A stretch of 64,000 nucleotides of DNA from Clarkia xantiana subsp. parviflora (taxonomy: Eukaryota > Streptophyta > Magnoliopsida > Myrtales > Onagraceae). Numbering within the stretch: the first letter of the stretch is position 1; every line of letters begins with the position of its first letter. The notes under the pieces are model-generated. The model saw only the letters and a program-made list of their open reading frames with translations. It did not search any database and was not told where the DNA came from. The position numbers and the translations under genes were made by a program. The stretch is taken from assembly GCA_036873135.1 (NCBI GenBank), contig JAPTYO010000002.1, forward strand, positions 35,021,452 through 35,085,451. The letters are read 5' to 3'. Of this stretch, positions 1 through 10,303 are shown piece after piece.

Positions 1-196
1 ACTCGGCAAGGTTGTGACCCGGCGAGGTTGTGACCCGGCAAGGTTGTGACCCGGCAAGGTTGTGACCCTGGCAAGGTTGTGACCCGGCAAGGTTGTGACC
101 CGGCAAGGTTGTGACCCGGCAAGGTTGTGACCCTGGCAAGGTTGTGACCCAGCATGGTTGTGACCCGGCAAGGTTCTGACTCGGAAAGGTTGTGAC
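1..196. repeat. 16-17 bp minisatellite inside LTR A
   Basis: About a dozen tandem copies of GGCAAGGTTGTGACCC with 1-bp variants. The same array recurs at 10437-10637 in the other LTR with a different order of variants, as expected for replication slippage after insertion. Confidence 0.9.
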
Positions 197-755
197 GCGG
201 GCGTCGGATCCTGCACAAAGGACCAATGCTAGCACGGGGAGGGGGGGGGGGGGGTGGTGCTAGCGGAGCCCTCTCCGATGCTTAAGTCACTATAGTGGCA
301 AAAAGGTAATTTCTAGAGAGAGAGAATTTCTAGAGAGAAGTCAGAGCTCAAAATACCAAAGTTGGGTAAATGAGAGAATGTGTGAAAATGGGTGGCCAAG
401 ACCTCCTATTTATAGGCTTTCTTGGGACCGGACCCGGTTTTAAAGCGGTTTGATGACGGTTCAAGATCATGCGGTAACCGTCATCCATATTGGTAATGTG
501 CGAACTTGACTTCTCTACACGCAACGGTAATCGCGGATACGGTAGTCGCGCGATACCTGTAAAGTAATCCGGACCTCGTCGAATTTGGGCAATTCGGCGA
601 GGTCCGGATTGCCGCGCAACCCGGACGCGCGTAAAGGCGCTTCCGGACCGTTTTGATACCGCGGGAGGTGTGTTTTTAAACCGAGATGTAATTTTCGACA
701 CGTTTACGAGGCCCGAAATGTAAACACGAATCCCGAATTGGACATTTATCCATCA
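1..755 (-). repeat. Left (3') LTR of element A, truncated by window edge
   Basis: Matches 10437-11181 almost throughout, including the GTGACCCGGCAAGG minisatellite, a poly-G or GGGG tract, and the TATTTATAGG segment, which read on the minus strand is a TATA box (CTATAAATA). It ends in CATCA, the complement of TGATG. The copies differ by indels in the G-run, by an extra AGAGAGAGA stretch, and by a block near 575-630, so this pair is older than the LTR pairs of elements B and C. Confidence 0.9.
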
Positions 756-768
756 CTTGCCCCCGAGT
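756..768 (-). other. Polypurine tract of element A
   Basis: On the minus strand the sequence next to the 3' LTR is ACTCGGGGGCAAG followed by TGATGG. The same GGGGGCAA-TGATGG junction occurs in elements B, C and D. Confidence 0.75.
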
Positions 769-2131
769 CAAGTAACGGTTTAGAACCTTTCTTGACTCTA
801 TTTTAAGTTAGGATATTTGTCCAATTTGAGTTTGACGCTAACCTTTCGGTTTTGATCGTTGGTCGGACGCAAGCATCTTGATTTCGTCCGTCGCTTGATT
901 TTCCGGCCGAATAGCTTTGTTTCCTACCGACATGGTTAGTGCAATAGGAAATGTATATGCGCGAATATGATTATCGTCGGAGACATGAGCAAACGGTAAT
1001 GCGCTATGCGAACATGTATCTATCCACATGCGTATATAAGTAATAGCCATGGCAAGATTGTAATTACGCAATGCAAGAAATAGAAATCGTACGTTTCTAA
1101 AATGACTAACTGATTATCGAATCATTAATCATGCGATTGCAACATACGAGTTTAGTAATGGACTTGATACGTGCAATGTCCAGACATGTATAGGAATAGA
1201 TATTTTAGGAGGAGAGGGTAGAGTATACCGTAGGGGTTTAGTCTTGAGTGTAGGTAAACTAATCATTTGATCCTTATCCACAAAGCATCTCTTTGGGATT
1301 AGTAAATACACACATCCCCATTTATCCTTCCAGCATCCTAGGAATTCATCATTCCACTCCCTTTGCAGGTAATTCATTCACCCTTTCCCGAAATTGCTTT
1401 TGTGTGCAAAATTTCTTTGCCGTCGTGGAGCCTAGATACTTTTTGACAATTTCGAGTCTGATTCTTGGCTTGTTTTTGGAAGTTGACACCATCATTCGAC
1501 TCGGTTCGTCCCAAGGATTCCAGCGCCACCTTCGGAGCCGCCAGAGGACCCCCGCACGCGCCCTCACGCGCCGCCGCGAGTGGAGTGGCTTCGCCGGAGC
1601 GTGTGGCCCACGCGCCGCCTTCCCGGGCTCGCCTCGTTTCGGTCCACACCTTTCCGGAATCGTCTCGACGAGGGGAGTCCATTGGAATACCTTTCGTTAC
1701 GTTTTGAGGTACTTTGGAAACTCGAATTCTTAGGACAGCTTCGACTTGAATGTCGATGTCACCGTGTTGTTGCTTGTTTAAGTCATTTTTCGTTGTCGGC
1801 ATGTGGGACTGCTTGCTGAGGTTTATACGTCGAGTAATTGCTGATTGATTGCCATCATTATCGTCGTTTGTCCATAATTTAGGCGATTTTCCATTTCCAT
1901 GGGTATTTGATATAGAATTCCGCGTATCTTCGTGTAGAAGCTTTTTTGGTCGAAATGCATGATTTTCCTTCTTGGCGGGTTTTTTGATCGACGGGGATTG
2001 CCCAATAACTTTGGACATAGTCACTTGTTGTCTTGACGCCTTAGAGAAAAAAATTTCCTTAAGCGTTGCCGTATCCGATTCTTACGGTTTATCGCGTTAC
2101 TCCCCCGTTTGCATGATAGCCCCTTAGGATG
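769..2131. other. Untranslated 3' region of element A, no gene recognised
   Basis: This is the space between the 3' LTR and the antisense gene. Open frames near 1290-1733 exist on both strands across a GC-rich patch (1500-1660), but none resembles a known domain. By analogy with elements B and D the promoter and first exons of the antisense gene would lie here, but no similar exon was recognisable. Confidence 0.5.
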
Positions 2132-2164
2132 CTAGTCCCTCCCATGGTACGTACCAATTTCACT

Positions 2165-2672
2165 ATGCGTGTGAAACTTGGTCATGTGCGTTGATTTTTT
2201 GATACGCGCGTTGACTTTTGATACGTGCATTGACTTTTGATACGTGCGTTGACTTTTGATACACGTATTGACTTTTGATACGTGCGTTGACTTTTGATAC
2301 GTGCGTTGACTTTTGATACGTGCGTTGACTTTGATACACGCATTGATATTGATATGCGCGTTAACTTTGATACGCGCATTGATGTTAATACGCGTGTTAA
2401 CCTTGATACGCGCATTGACGTTGATACGCGCGTTAACCTTGATACGCGCATTGATGTTGATACGCACGTTAACTTTGATACGCGCATTGATGTTGATACG
2501 CGCGTTAACCTTGATACGCGCATTGATGTTGATACGCGCGTTAACCTTGATACGCGCATTGATGTTGATACGCGCGTTAACTTTGATACGCGCATTGATG
2601 TTGATACGCGCGTTAACCTTGATACGCGCATTGATGTTGATACGCGCGTTGACTTTGATACGCGCATTGATG
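2165..2672. repeat. 36-bp minisatellite (GATACGCGC... units)
   Basis: Tandem units alternate GATACGCGCATTGATGTT and GATACGCGCGTTAACCTT. The left part (2165-2330) is a shorter variant built on TGATACGTGCGTTGACTTT. The period is a multiple of three, so long frames stay open in several phases on both strands. They encode low-complexity repeats and are artefacts of the repeat rather than genes. The array lies upstream of the recognisable antisense-gene exons. Confidence 0.9.
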
Positions 2673-2844
2673 TTGTGCAGGTTGTGAAGTCGTAGTAGCT
2701 TCTTGCAGAATCCCCCTCCTTTCGGCTGAGTTGTTGCTATGAGTAAACCCTTCATTCTTTCTCTGAACGTTTTTTGGGCATTTTGATACTCATGATGGAT
2801 AGCTTTTCGAATGGCATTATGCCTTTTGTGAATTCATATTGCAG

Positions 2845-4186
2845 GTTGGTTTGCTGGAAAGAGTTCGTCGCTTCATGCAGCGGCCTCGCGTATTGCTTCC
2901 CGTGCCGATCCGGCTTTGGTGACCCCTGCCCCCGTCACTCCTGCCAACTCAGGGCGTGATCTTGGCAAGGGGACTTCTACTCATGTGGTCGGGAATACTC
3001 CTCCCGTGTCTGATTCTCGCGTGTCTTCCAAGCGAACTGACACAGTGGCGCGTGGACCGACTGATCCCAAGCGCTTGAAGCCAAATGCGACTGCTTCCAC
3101 TCGTAAAGGCAAGGAAGTCGCGAGTCGCAATGTAGCGTCATCTGCCCCCCAGTCGGGAAACCGACATGTGGAAGGCCGCAGACTTTGTAAGTACACTTCG
3201 ATGAGTGTGTTTCGCGGTTTTGTCCTTTATTGTTAACCACTTTTCTTTTTTTGTTGTAGCGGTTCCCCCTCTCAGGCGCGACCATTTGGTGTGTCCCGTA
3301 GGATTGGACATTACCGGGGACACTTGGGCACCCTTTGACAATGGTGGAATTTATTTCCCCAAGGAGTCTTCACTTCGCACTCCAGAGGTTGGAGTTCGCG
3401 TGTTGCGTAGGTGTGTTCCGCCAGGTGATAGGCATTCTTGCCCGACAACTGATGGGGAGGCTGAGGCGTATGCACGTGGTGCCTTATCCCGATTTGCCCC
3501 TGTTAGTAACTTGATTTTTCTGCCAAGTTTGTTGCTTTTCGCGATTTATGTTTAACTTATCGCGTTGATATGTGCAGGTTGTAGCCGACATGGTGAACAT
3601 GTCATCTTTTGTCATGGAGTTGGTGAGCGCGAAGCAGGCGGCTATGGATAAGTGTGACGCTGTGCGCCAAGAGTTGCTGCGAACCAAAGAAGAGGCTCGC
3701 GTGTTGAGTTTGAAAGCTACAGCTTCTGAGAGTCGTTATGAAGCGCGCCATACTCGCTTGTCAAAGCTTGAGTCTGAGATGATTGCTCTCGAGAAGAAGG
3801 TTACAGATGATCTTCATTCTCAAGGAGCGGAGCTAGCTGCTCTCGGTAAGGAGAGTCGGGAGAAGGGCGTACAAGTGGGTTTCACTAAGTACTTGGGAAC
3901 TTCAGATTTTAAAGCTGCTGTTGAGGAGAAGATAAACAACCTGATGAGCGAGCGTTCTGAAGATTATTTCACCCGTGTGAAAGATCTTGACCCTGGGTTT
4001 CCTTTTGGCGAGTTGGGGCCGTATGCGAATTACGCCCTTTCTCACATTGAGGCGCTGAACCTTTTGGAGTGTGGTCGTCCAAACTACGAGGTTTTGGTCG
4101 ATGATAGCGGAGATGTGAACGTCATTGTCACTTCTCCCGAGTTTATGGAGGTTGCCCCCGGGCCTCCTGGTGGTTCTGTTATTTGA
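2845..4186 (+). CDS. Antisense accessory gene of element A, last three exons
   Basis: Three exons join in frame: 2845-3186, 3260-3501 and 3578-4186. The introns (73 and 76 nt) have GT-AG ends (GTAAGT...TTGTAG and GTTAGT...GTGCAG). The first exon is rich in Ser, Thr, Arg and Lys, like a linker. The last exon (203 codons with the stop) starts with a heptad-rich coiled coil of about 100 residues and ends in a compact segment with the phrase FGELGPYANYALSH. The layout (basic linker, then coiled coil, then small C-terminal domain, convergent with pol) matches the antisense genes of elements B and C. The N-terminal domain seen in those copies was not found upstream, where a minisatellite lies instead. 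The function is unknown. Extra antisense genes are known in Tat-lineage elements. Confidence 0.65.
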
Positions 4187-4975
4187 ACTGCTCGTTTTGC
4201 ATTGAGCATGTTGGACTTGTTTATGAGTTCGCTTGTCTCGTGGCTTCTATGTTTAGAAACTTGTTGGAGTTGTTGTTTGACTGGTGCTTGTGACTTGTTC
4301 GCTTTGAACTACGTCGTATGAACCTGTTTTATACACAGTAGTTTGCATGATAACTTGTTAGTAATATTTCATACCGTTATCGCTTACTGTGTTTACTGAA
4401 CGTGGATGACTAGTAGTGTAAACGTAGTCCCCGCAATCGTGACCGATAGCCACTTTTGATTCAAGGTTGTTTGTACGATGCGTTGTGCATGTGGTACGTC
4501 TTCCTGCATAGCTTGACACTATATCAGTTGAAACCTGTCAAGTGACTCGCGTATAGCGACTTAACAAGTAGTATGTTCGCAATGTGTCATCTTTGCTTGA
4601 GCAAGATACTAGTTTATACAGTCTCTTAGTTCCATTCTAAGGCGACGTTGTACAAGACTCTACTTGTAAATTTTATGAGTTTTAAACAGGGTGCGCACCT
4701 GCCAGCGTGTATCAACTCGCGTTGGGGAAGCATACATAAAAACTTTTGGGTTTTTGAAAAAGTGTTTTTCGAACCTTGAAATTCTTGTTTGATAAAATGT
4801 TTGGCAAGGTGTTTGGTACATAAAATATTTTATAAAGTGTTTGACAAAATATTTGGTAAAAATATTTGTGATACATGATACCTGCGTCCAGGGACCATGT
4901 AGCACTTTTGAGAGTATGAATTGTGATGCATGTTTTCTGCGTCCAGGAATCACGCATCACGGTTTTGAAAGTCTG
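4187..4975. other. Non-coding stretch after the antisense gene of element A
   Basis: AT-rich and without any convincing reading frame. It probably holds the 3' untranslated region of the antisense transcript. Confidence 0.5.
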
Positions 4976-4984
4976 TAGTACGGC

Positions 4985-5614
4985 ATTGTCGTCTAGTAAG
5001 AGGACTTCCGCTGTAAAGGGTGCACCCATACCAGGAATTTGCAACATTGGATTGTCGTCTAAACAGAGGACATCCGTTATGCAGAGTGAACCCATTAAAG
5101 GAATTCGTACCATGCGATTGTCGTCTAGACAGAGGACATCCGTTATGCAGAGTGAACCCATAAAAGGAATTCGTATCATGGGATTGTCGTCTAGACAGAG
5201 GACATCCGTTATGCAGAGTGAACCCATAAAAGGAATTCGCATCATGGGATTGTCGTCTAGACAGAGGACATCCGTTATGCAGAGTGAACCCATAAAAGGA
5301 ATTCGCATCATGGGATTGTCGTCTAGACAGAGGACATCTGTTATGCAGAGTGAACCCATAAAAGGAATTCGTATCATGGGATTGTCGTCTAGACAGAGGA
5401 CATCCGTTATGCAGAGTGAACCCATAAAAGGAATTCGTATCATGGGATTGTCGTCTAGACAGAGGACATCCGTTATGCAGAGTGAACCCATAAAAGGAAT
5501 CGTATCATGGGATTGTCGTCTAGACAGAGGACATCCGTTATGCAGAGTGAACCCATAAAAGGAATTCGTATCATGGGATTGTCGTCTAGACAGAGGACAT
5601 CCGTTATGCAGGGT
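4985..5614. repeat. 66-bp tandem repeat array open on both strands
   Basis: About nine to ten units of 66 bp contain GTCGTCTAGACAGAGGACAT and GAGTGAACCCATAAAAGG, nearly identical except for the outer units. Sixty-six is divisible by three and the unit lacks stops in one frame of each strand, so frames of over 200 codons run through on both strands. The array sits between the 3' ends of pol (minus strand) and the antisense gene (plus strand). Confidence 0.95.
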
Positions 5615-6218
5615 GATTAGCCCGTTATCGTATTTGCCCATCCTGTTCTGATTCCAGGGAATGGCTATGAACGTGAGGATTTGTCTCTATCCTTGACATG
5701 CTATTTTGATGGTAGGCCTTGGTTTTAATCCAAGATATTGCTTGTGGTTGACGCTTGTGAATAGTCATCGTTTTGATAGTAGGTCTTGGTGTTAATCCAA
5801 GATATTGCTTGTAGATGGCAGCTTCCTGAATAGTCGTCACTTTGAGCAGAGAATTGCTATAAGTTCCTTTTTTGTAGGTATTCCGCAAGTTGTTCTTGCG
5901 TCATATAAATTGGTTGTGGGGATAGCGCCATTGCTTTATGTTGCCGGCACCTTCTTGAGATAGATGTCAATTTAGGAGAAATAAACTCCTTGTTGGTGTA
6001 GATAATAGTTGTTGTAGTTACTTTGTTTTGTTTCCAAGTAACGTACATAAAGTAGTCGTGTTCCTACGAAGCTAGAATGACTTCATTAGGTTTGTGAGAT
6101 TATTACAGAGATGCCACTTTATATAAGGGAGTGGTCTTTTAAAAGAGTAGATGCATTATGGAAATAAGAGCAAAAGGGCTTGATACAACAGCTCCTTTTG
6201 TGATAGAAGATTATCCTT
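5615..6218. other. Spacer between repeat array and pol stop of element A
   Basis: It contains two related copies of a GTAGGCCTTGGT/TTAATCCAAGATATTGCTTG segment (5711-5750 and 5780-5815), an imperfect duplication. No gene was seen. Confidence 0.5.
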
Positions 6219-9200
6219 TTATCCGTGGAATTTCTTCAAATGTCCTCCACTAAATGTATTTGTAGAGACATTGCCATCTGCATCTTCAAGGCGATATGCG
6301 TTGATGTATGGGATGGATACGACCTTGTAAGGGCCTTCCCATTTTGGAGACATCTTGTTGATTTGATCGAGATGTGAGAATTCATTCCTTCTCCACACCA
6401 TTTCTCCAACATGAAATTGCCTTTCTTTCACCTTCCTATTGTAATATCTTGCTGTGATCAAACGCATGCGTGCCTGATTGTGTTCGGAGTTACGCCTTTT
6501 TTCTTCAGCCAAGTCTAAATCTAGACGCATGTCTACTTCGTTGGCTTGTGTGTTGAAATGGGTTGTGCGATAGGATGAGACAGCGATTTCGATGGGAGCG
6601 ACTGCTTCCGTTCCATACACCAGGCTGAATGGTGTTTCTCCAGTTGACTCCTTTGGAGTTGTTCGAAGTGCCCACAGAACACTGCTAAGTTCTTCTGCCC
6701 ATCCTCCTTTTAATGCGTGCACTCTTTTCTTGAGACCGTCTAGGACGGTCTTGTTGGCGGCTTCGACTTGTCCGTTGGTTTGAGCATGGTGGACTGAGGC
6801 GAAACGGTGGTTAATGTTGAGTCTTTCGCAGAATGTTTGAAGCCTTGAGCTCTTGAATTGTGGTCCGTTGTCGCTGATTAGGACCTTCGGAACTCCATAT
6901 CGCGCGATGATATGATTTCGAATGAAATCCATTATTTGTGCATCAGTTGTTTGTGCCAATGCCTTTGCTTCGATCCACTTTGAAAAGTAATCGATTGCAA
7001 CGACAATGTACTTGGTTTGGCCTTTTGACTTTGGAAGTGGACCCACCAGATCGATCCCCCACTGTGCGAATGGCCATGAGCTTGCAATTGGGCTTAGCTC
7101 GGCGGCTGGTGCCGTGATGCTTCTTGAATAAAGTTGGCATGATTCGCATTTTGTGACCAAGTGTGTAGCTTGGTTCTTCATTGTTGGCCAATAGTATCCC
7201 AAGCTCAATGTTTTGCGTATTAAAGATCTCGCCCCTTCATGGCAGGCTGCTTGGCCTTTATGTAAATCTTCTAACATTTTTTGTCCGTCCCTGAAGGTGA
7301 TGCGCCTTAGGTATGGGGTTGAAAACCCTTTCTTGTAAAGCTCATCATCTATCAACGCGTAATTGACGGCTTGTCTCTGTATTTTTTGGGCTTGGACTTT
7401 GTCGTCGGGGAGCTTGTGGTCTTTGAGGTATGCCAATATTGGGGTCCTCCAATCTGGTTCTGGATCGATGCACAAGACTTCGAATTTGTCAATTACTGAC
7501 AAGATTCTGTTTTCCACGAAATGTGTTTCTTTGCCTTGTTCATTGCCTTGTGCGAATTTGCTCAAGGCGTCAGCTTCTTGATTTTCTTCTCTAGGCACTG
7601 CGCTGATGTCGAAGGTATCGAAGCTTGTGATGAGGTCTTTTGCTTGCCCCAAGTACTTTTGCATATTTTCTAACTTTGCCGCGTATTCGCCTTTAACTTG
7701 ATTGACGACTAATTGTGAATCGCATTTTACTCGTAGATGTTTAACTCCAACACCTTTTGCAATTCTTAAGCCAGTTATCAATGCTTCGTATTCCGCCTCG
7801 TTGTTTGTCGCTCTAAATGTTAAGTTTAGAGCGTACTTCAACGGATTAGATCCATCGGGAGGTATTAGGAGGAATCCGGCACCTGATCCCCCTACATTTG
7901 AAGATCCGTCGGTGTACATTTGCCATACTTCGGTATGTTCTTCAATTTGTCGAGGTCCCTCTTGGGGATCTGGGTCGAGAGTTATCCCGGTGAATTCTGC
8001 AATGAAATCTGCCAACGCTTGCCCCTTGATTGCCGTTCGAGGGGCAAAGTGAATGCGGAATTCACTTAGCTCTACCGACCACTTTGTTAGCTTTCCTGAC
8101 ATATTTGGCTTTGCCAGGATGTGCTTCAGGGGTTTGTCTGTTAAGACTGTTACTTCGTGTGCGTGGAAGTATGGCCTCAGCTTTCTTGCTGCTATTATTA
8201 GCGTGTACAGGTATTTTTCGATTGGCATGTAGTTTATCTCGTACTTTGCAAGTATCTTGCTCACGTAGTAGACTGGGAGCTGGGTAGTTCCCTTTTGTTT
8301 GACAAGGACTGAGCTGACAGCCGTGTTGCTCACTGATATGTATAGGAAGAGGGGCTCTCCTGGTATTGGTTTTGCCAATGCCGGCAATGTGCGCAAGTGT
8401 TGTTTTAGCTGCTGGAAGGCCTCTTCACACGCTGGTGTCCATTCGAACTTCTTGTTTGCACGCAAGACTTCAAAGAACGGGAGTGCCTTGTCGCCTATTC
8501 TGGCAAGGAACCTGTTTAAAGCAGCTAGGCGGCCATTTAGTTGCTGGACTTCCTTATGTCTCCTTGGGGACACCATTTCTTCAATCGCCTTCACTTTCTC
8601 TGGGTTAGCTTCTATCCCTCTCTGGCTCACCATGAATCCAAGGATTTTTCCTGATTGTACGCCGAAAGCGCATTTTGTTGGATTTAGGCGGACTTGATAT
8701 TCGCGCATTCTTTTGAAGATTGCCCGCAAGTCATCAACATGATTGTGCCTTTTGTTTGACTTCACTACCATGTCGTCCACGTATGCCTCCATTTTGGTTC
8801 CGATTAGATCGCCAAAGATGGTATTGACCATTCGCTGGTATGTCGCTCCCGCATTGATTAGGCCGAATGAGATCACCGTGTAGTTGTATATTTCGCTGTC
8901 TGCATAGAATGCAGTATGCGGCGCATCATCCTTGAACATCGGGATTTGGTTGTACCCTGAGTATGCATCCATTACGGACATTAATTCATGGCCGGCAGTG
9001 GCATCGACTAGTTGGTCGATTCTTGGGAGAGGATATGAATCCTTTGGGCATGCGTTGTTGAGATCTCTGTAATCGATGCACATTCTTAACTTCCCACTTG
9101 ACTTAGGAACCAACACCGGGTTTGCGACCCATGTTTGGTATCGTGACTCTTCGATGAATCCAGCATCAAGCAGTTTTCCCACCTCTTCTCTGATTGCCAG

Positions 9201-10253
9201 TTTCTTGTTGCCCCCGAGGGGTCGAAGTTTCTGGGCTATTGCTCGAGTTCCTGGCTTGATGTTTAACTTATGGGAAATGACTTCTGCACTGATTCCGGGC
9301 ATATCGCTTGGTGACCATGCGAATAGCTCTTTATACTCTTTGAGGAGTGTTGTGATCTCTATCACTTCATCTTCAGACAGGGATGCTCCGATTTGGACCA
9401 TTCTGTCTGGCTCTTCGATCTTTATTTGTTTTAACTCCTCAACTGGGGCCGGTCGGGCACGGCCTTCTCTTGGTTCATCATCAATGATGGGCATGTCATC
9501 AGGCTTGACGTTATTTTGGATTGCCACGTTGTAGCAATTTTTTGACAACAGTTGATCTCCTTTGGCTTCACCGATTCCGGATGCAGTTGGGAATTTGATC
9601 TTCTGATGAGCTGTGGATGGAACCATTCCCCACGCATTCATGGTTGCGTATCCTAAGATACCATTGTATGCGTCAAGCTTTTGCACTACCATAAATGGTA
9701 TTGCAATTTGGAGACGTGAGTTGCCTTCTCCCAGTATAACTGGCAGTGTTATGGACCCCAATGGGTAACTTGCATCTTCCATGAACCCCACTAAGGGTGA
9801 ATTCATTTTGTTGACGTCCTTCTTCCTTCCCAAAGCTAGGATGACGTCTTTTGTGATGATGTTGGGCGAACTTCCTCCATCAACCAAGATGCGCTTGATG
9901 TCCATGCCGTCGATTGTCATGGTTATGACCAAGGCGTCATTATGTGGAAATGTTATGTGTGACTTGTCTTCCGAAGAAAAGTCGATGGCGTCTTCTAGGA
10001 CAGCGTTTCCCTGCTGACTGCCCCTAGATTCATGGATCATCAAGGAAGCGTATATTTCTCTCCCGTATGATGTTTCGCCTCCTGCCCCGAAACCTCCATG
10101 TATCACGTGGATGCCTGGAAATTTTGGACCGTGCTGTGCGGAAGGCACACTGCTTGTTGGCACTGTTGTCATTATGGATCTTTTATGGCGTCTAAAGCGC
10201 TTCCTGGTTTTTGACGGATTGACCTTAGCGAGAGCGTTGTGATCACTCGTCAT
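6219..10253 (-). CDS. pol: Intact pol polyprotein of element A (no gag)
   Basis: A single uninterrupted frame gives about 1344 residues if the first ATG (10253) is used; the frame is open 12 codons further upstream. Domains in order are: retropepsin with the D-G-G form of the active site (D125); reverse transcriptase with YVDD near 491-494; RNase H; a second archaeal-type RNase H starting MYTDGSS with D782, E821, D845 and D895; and integrase with an HHCC zinc finger, a DD35E triad D1068/D1128/E1164, and a GPY motif near the C-terminus. The second RNase H defines the Tat lineage. All catalytic residues are present. The N-terminal 45 residues are a short basic tail equivalent to the end of gag in elements B and C. 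The matrix, capsid and zinc-knuckle parts are absent, so this ORF starts where gag normally starts, about 50 nt after the LTR. Polyprotein processing is inferred from the family. Confidence 0.93.
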   Translation of the reverse strand: MTSDHNALAKVNPSKTRKRFRRHKRSIMTTVPTSSVPSAQHGPKFPGIHVIHGGFGAGGETSYGREIYASLMIHESRGSQQGNAVLEDAIDFSSEDKSHITFPHNDALVITMTIDGMDIKRILVDGGSSPNIITKDVILALGRKKDVNKMNSPLVGFMEDASYPLGSITLPVILGEGNSRLQIAIPFMVVQKLDAYNGILGYATMNAWGMVPSTAHQKIKFPTASGIGEAKGDQLLSKNCYNVAIQNNVKPDDMPIIDDEPREGRARPAPVEELKQIKIEEPDRMVQIGASLSEDEVIEITTLLKEYKELFAWSPSDMPGISAEVISHKLNIKPGTRAIAQKLRPLGGNKKLAIREEVGKLLDAGFIEESRYQTWVANPVLVPKSSGKLRMCIDYRDLNNACPKDSYPLPRIDQLVDATAGHELMSVMDAYSGYNQIPMFKDDAPHTAFYADSEIYNYTVISFGLINAGATYQRMVNTIFGDLIGTKMEAYVDDMVVKSNKRHNHVDDLRAIFKRMREYQVRLNPTKCAFGVQSGKILGFMVSQRGIEANPEKVKAIEEMVSPRRHKEVQQLNGRLAALNRFLARIGDKALPFFEVLRANKKFEWTPACEEAFQQLKQHLRTLPALAKPIPGEPLFLYISVSNTAVSSVLVKQKGTTQLPVYYVSKILAKYEINYMPIEKYLYTLIIAARKLRPYFHAHEVTVLTDKPLKHILAKPNMSGKLTKWSVELSEFRIHFAPRTAIKGQALADFIAEFTGITLDPDPQEGPRQIEEHTEVWQMYTDGSSNVGGSGAGFLLIPPDGSNPLKYALNLTFRATNNEAEYEALITGLRIAKGVGVKHLRVKCDSQLVVNQVKGEYAAKLENMQKYLGQAKDLITSFDTFDISAVPREENQEADALSKFAQGNEQGKETHFVENRILSVIDKFEVLCIDPEPDWRTPILAYLKDHKLPDDKVQAQKIQRQAVNYALIDDELYKKGFSTPYLRRITFRDGQKMLEDLHKGQAACHEGARSLIRKTLSLGYYWPTMKNQATHLVTKCESCQLYSRSITAPAAELSPIASSWPFAQWGIDLVGPLPKSKGQTKYIVVAIDYFSKWIEAKALAQTTDAQIMDFIRNHIIARYGVPKVLISDNGPQFKSSRLQTFCERLNINHRFASVHHAQTNGQVEAANKTVLDGLKKRVHALKGGWAEELSSVLWALRTTPKESTGETPFSLVYGTEAVAPIEIAVSSYRTTHFNTQANEVDMRLDLDLAEEKRRNSEHNQARMRLITARYYNRKVKERQFHVGEMVWRRNEFSHLDQINKMSPKWEGPYKVVSIPYINAYRLEDADGNVSTNTFSGGHLKKFHG

Positions 10254-10286
10254 GATTTCTGCGGTACGGTAGCTTGTTGTTCGAAT

Positions 10287-10303
10287 CACTCAGACGGCGC
10301 CAA
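10287..10303 (-). other. Primer-binding site of element A
   Basis: On the minus strand TTGGCGCCGTCTGAG follows the LTR end directly. TGGCGCCGT pairs with an acceptor stem ending ACGGCGCCA, as I recall for plant tRNA-Asp. The same site is in elements B and C. Confidence 0.8.

Noticed and set aside
1374..2024. Minus-strand frame of 216 codons in element A
   Set aside because: It has no domain, overlaps other frames of similar quality, and lies in the non-coding region next to the 3' LTR.
2132..2755. Long frames on both strands encoding repeated NARINIKV-like or TRIDVDTR-like peptides
   Set aside because: They come from the 36-bp minisatellite, whose period is a multiple of three; no non-repetitive coding sequence is attached.
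4985..5614. CRISPR-like array
   Set aside because: The units are contiguous and nearly identical with no unique spacers, and the genome is a plant's.
4712..5641. A 309-codon minus-strand frame and a 211-codon plus-strand frame across the 66-bp array
   Set aside because: Both are low-information repeats of one 22-residue unit with no start context or neighbouring domain.
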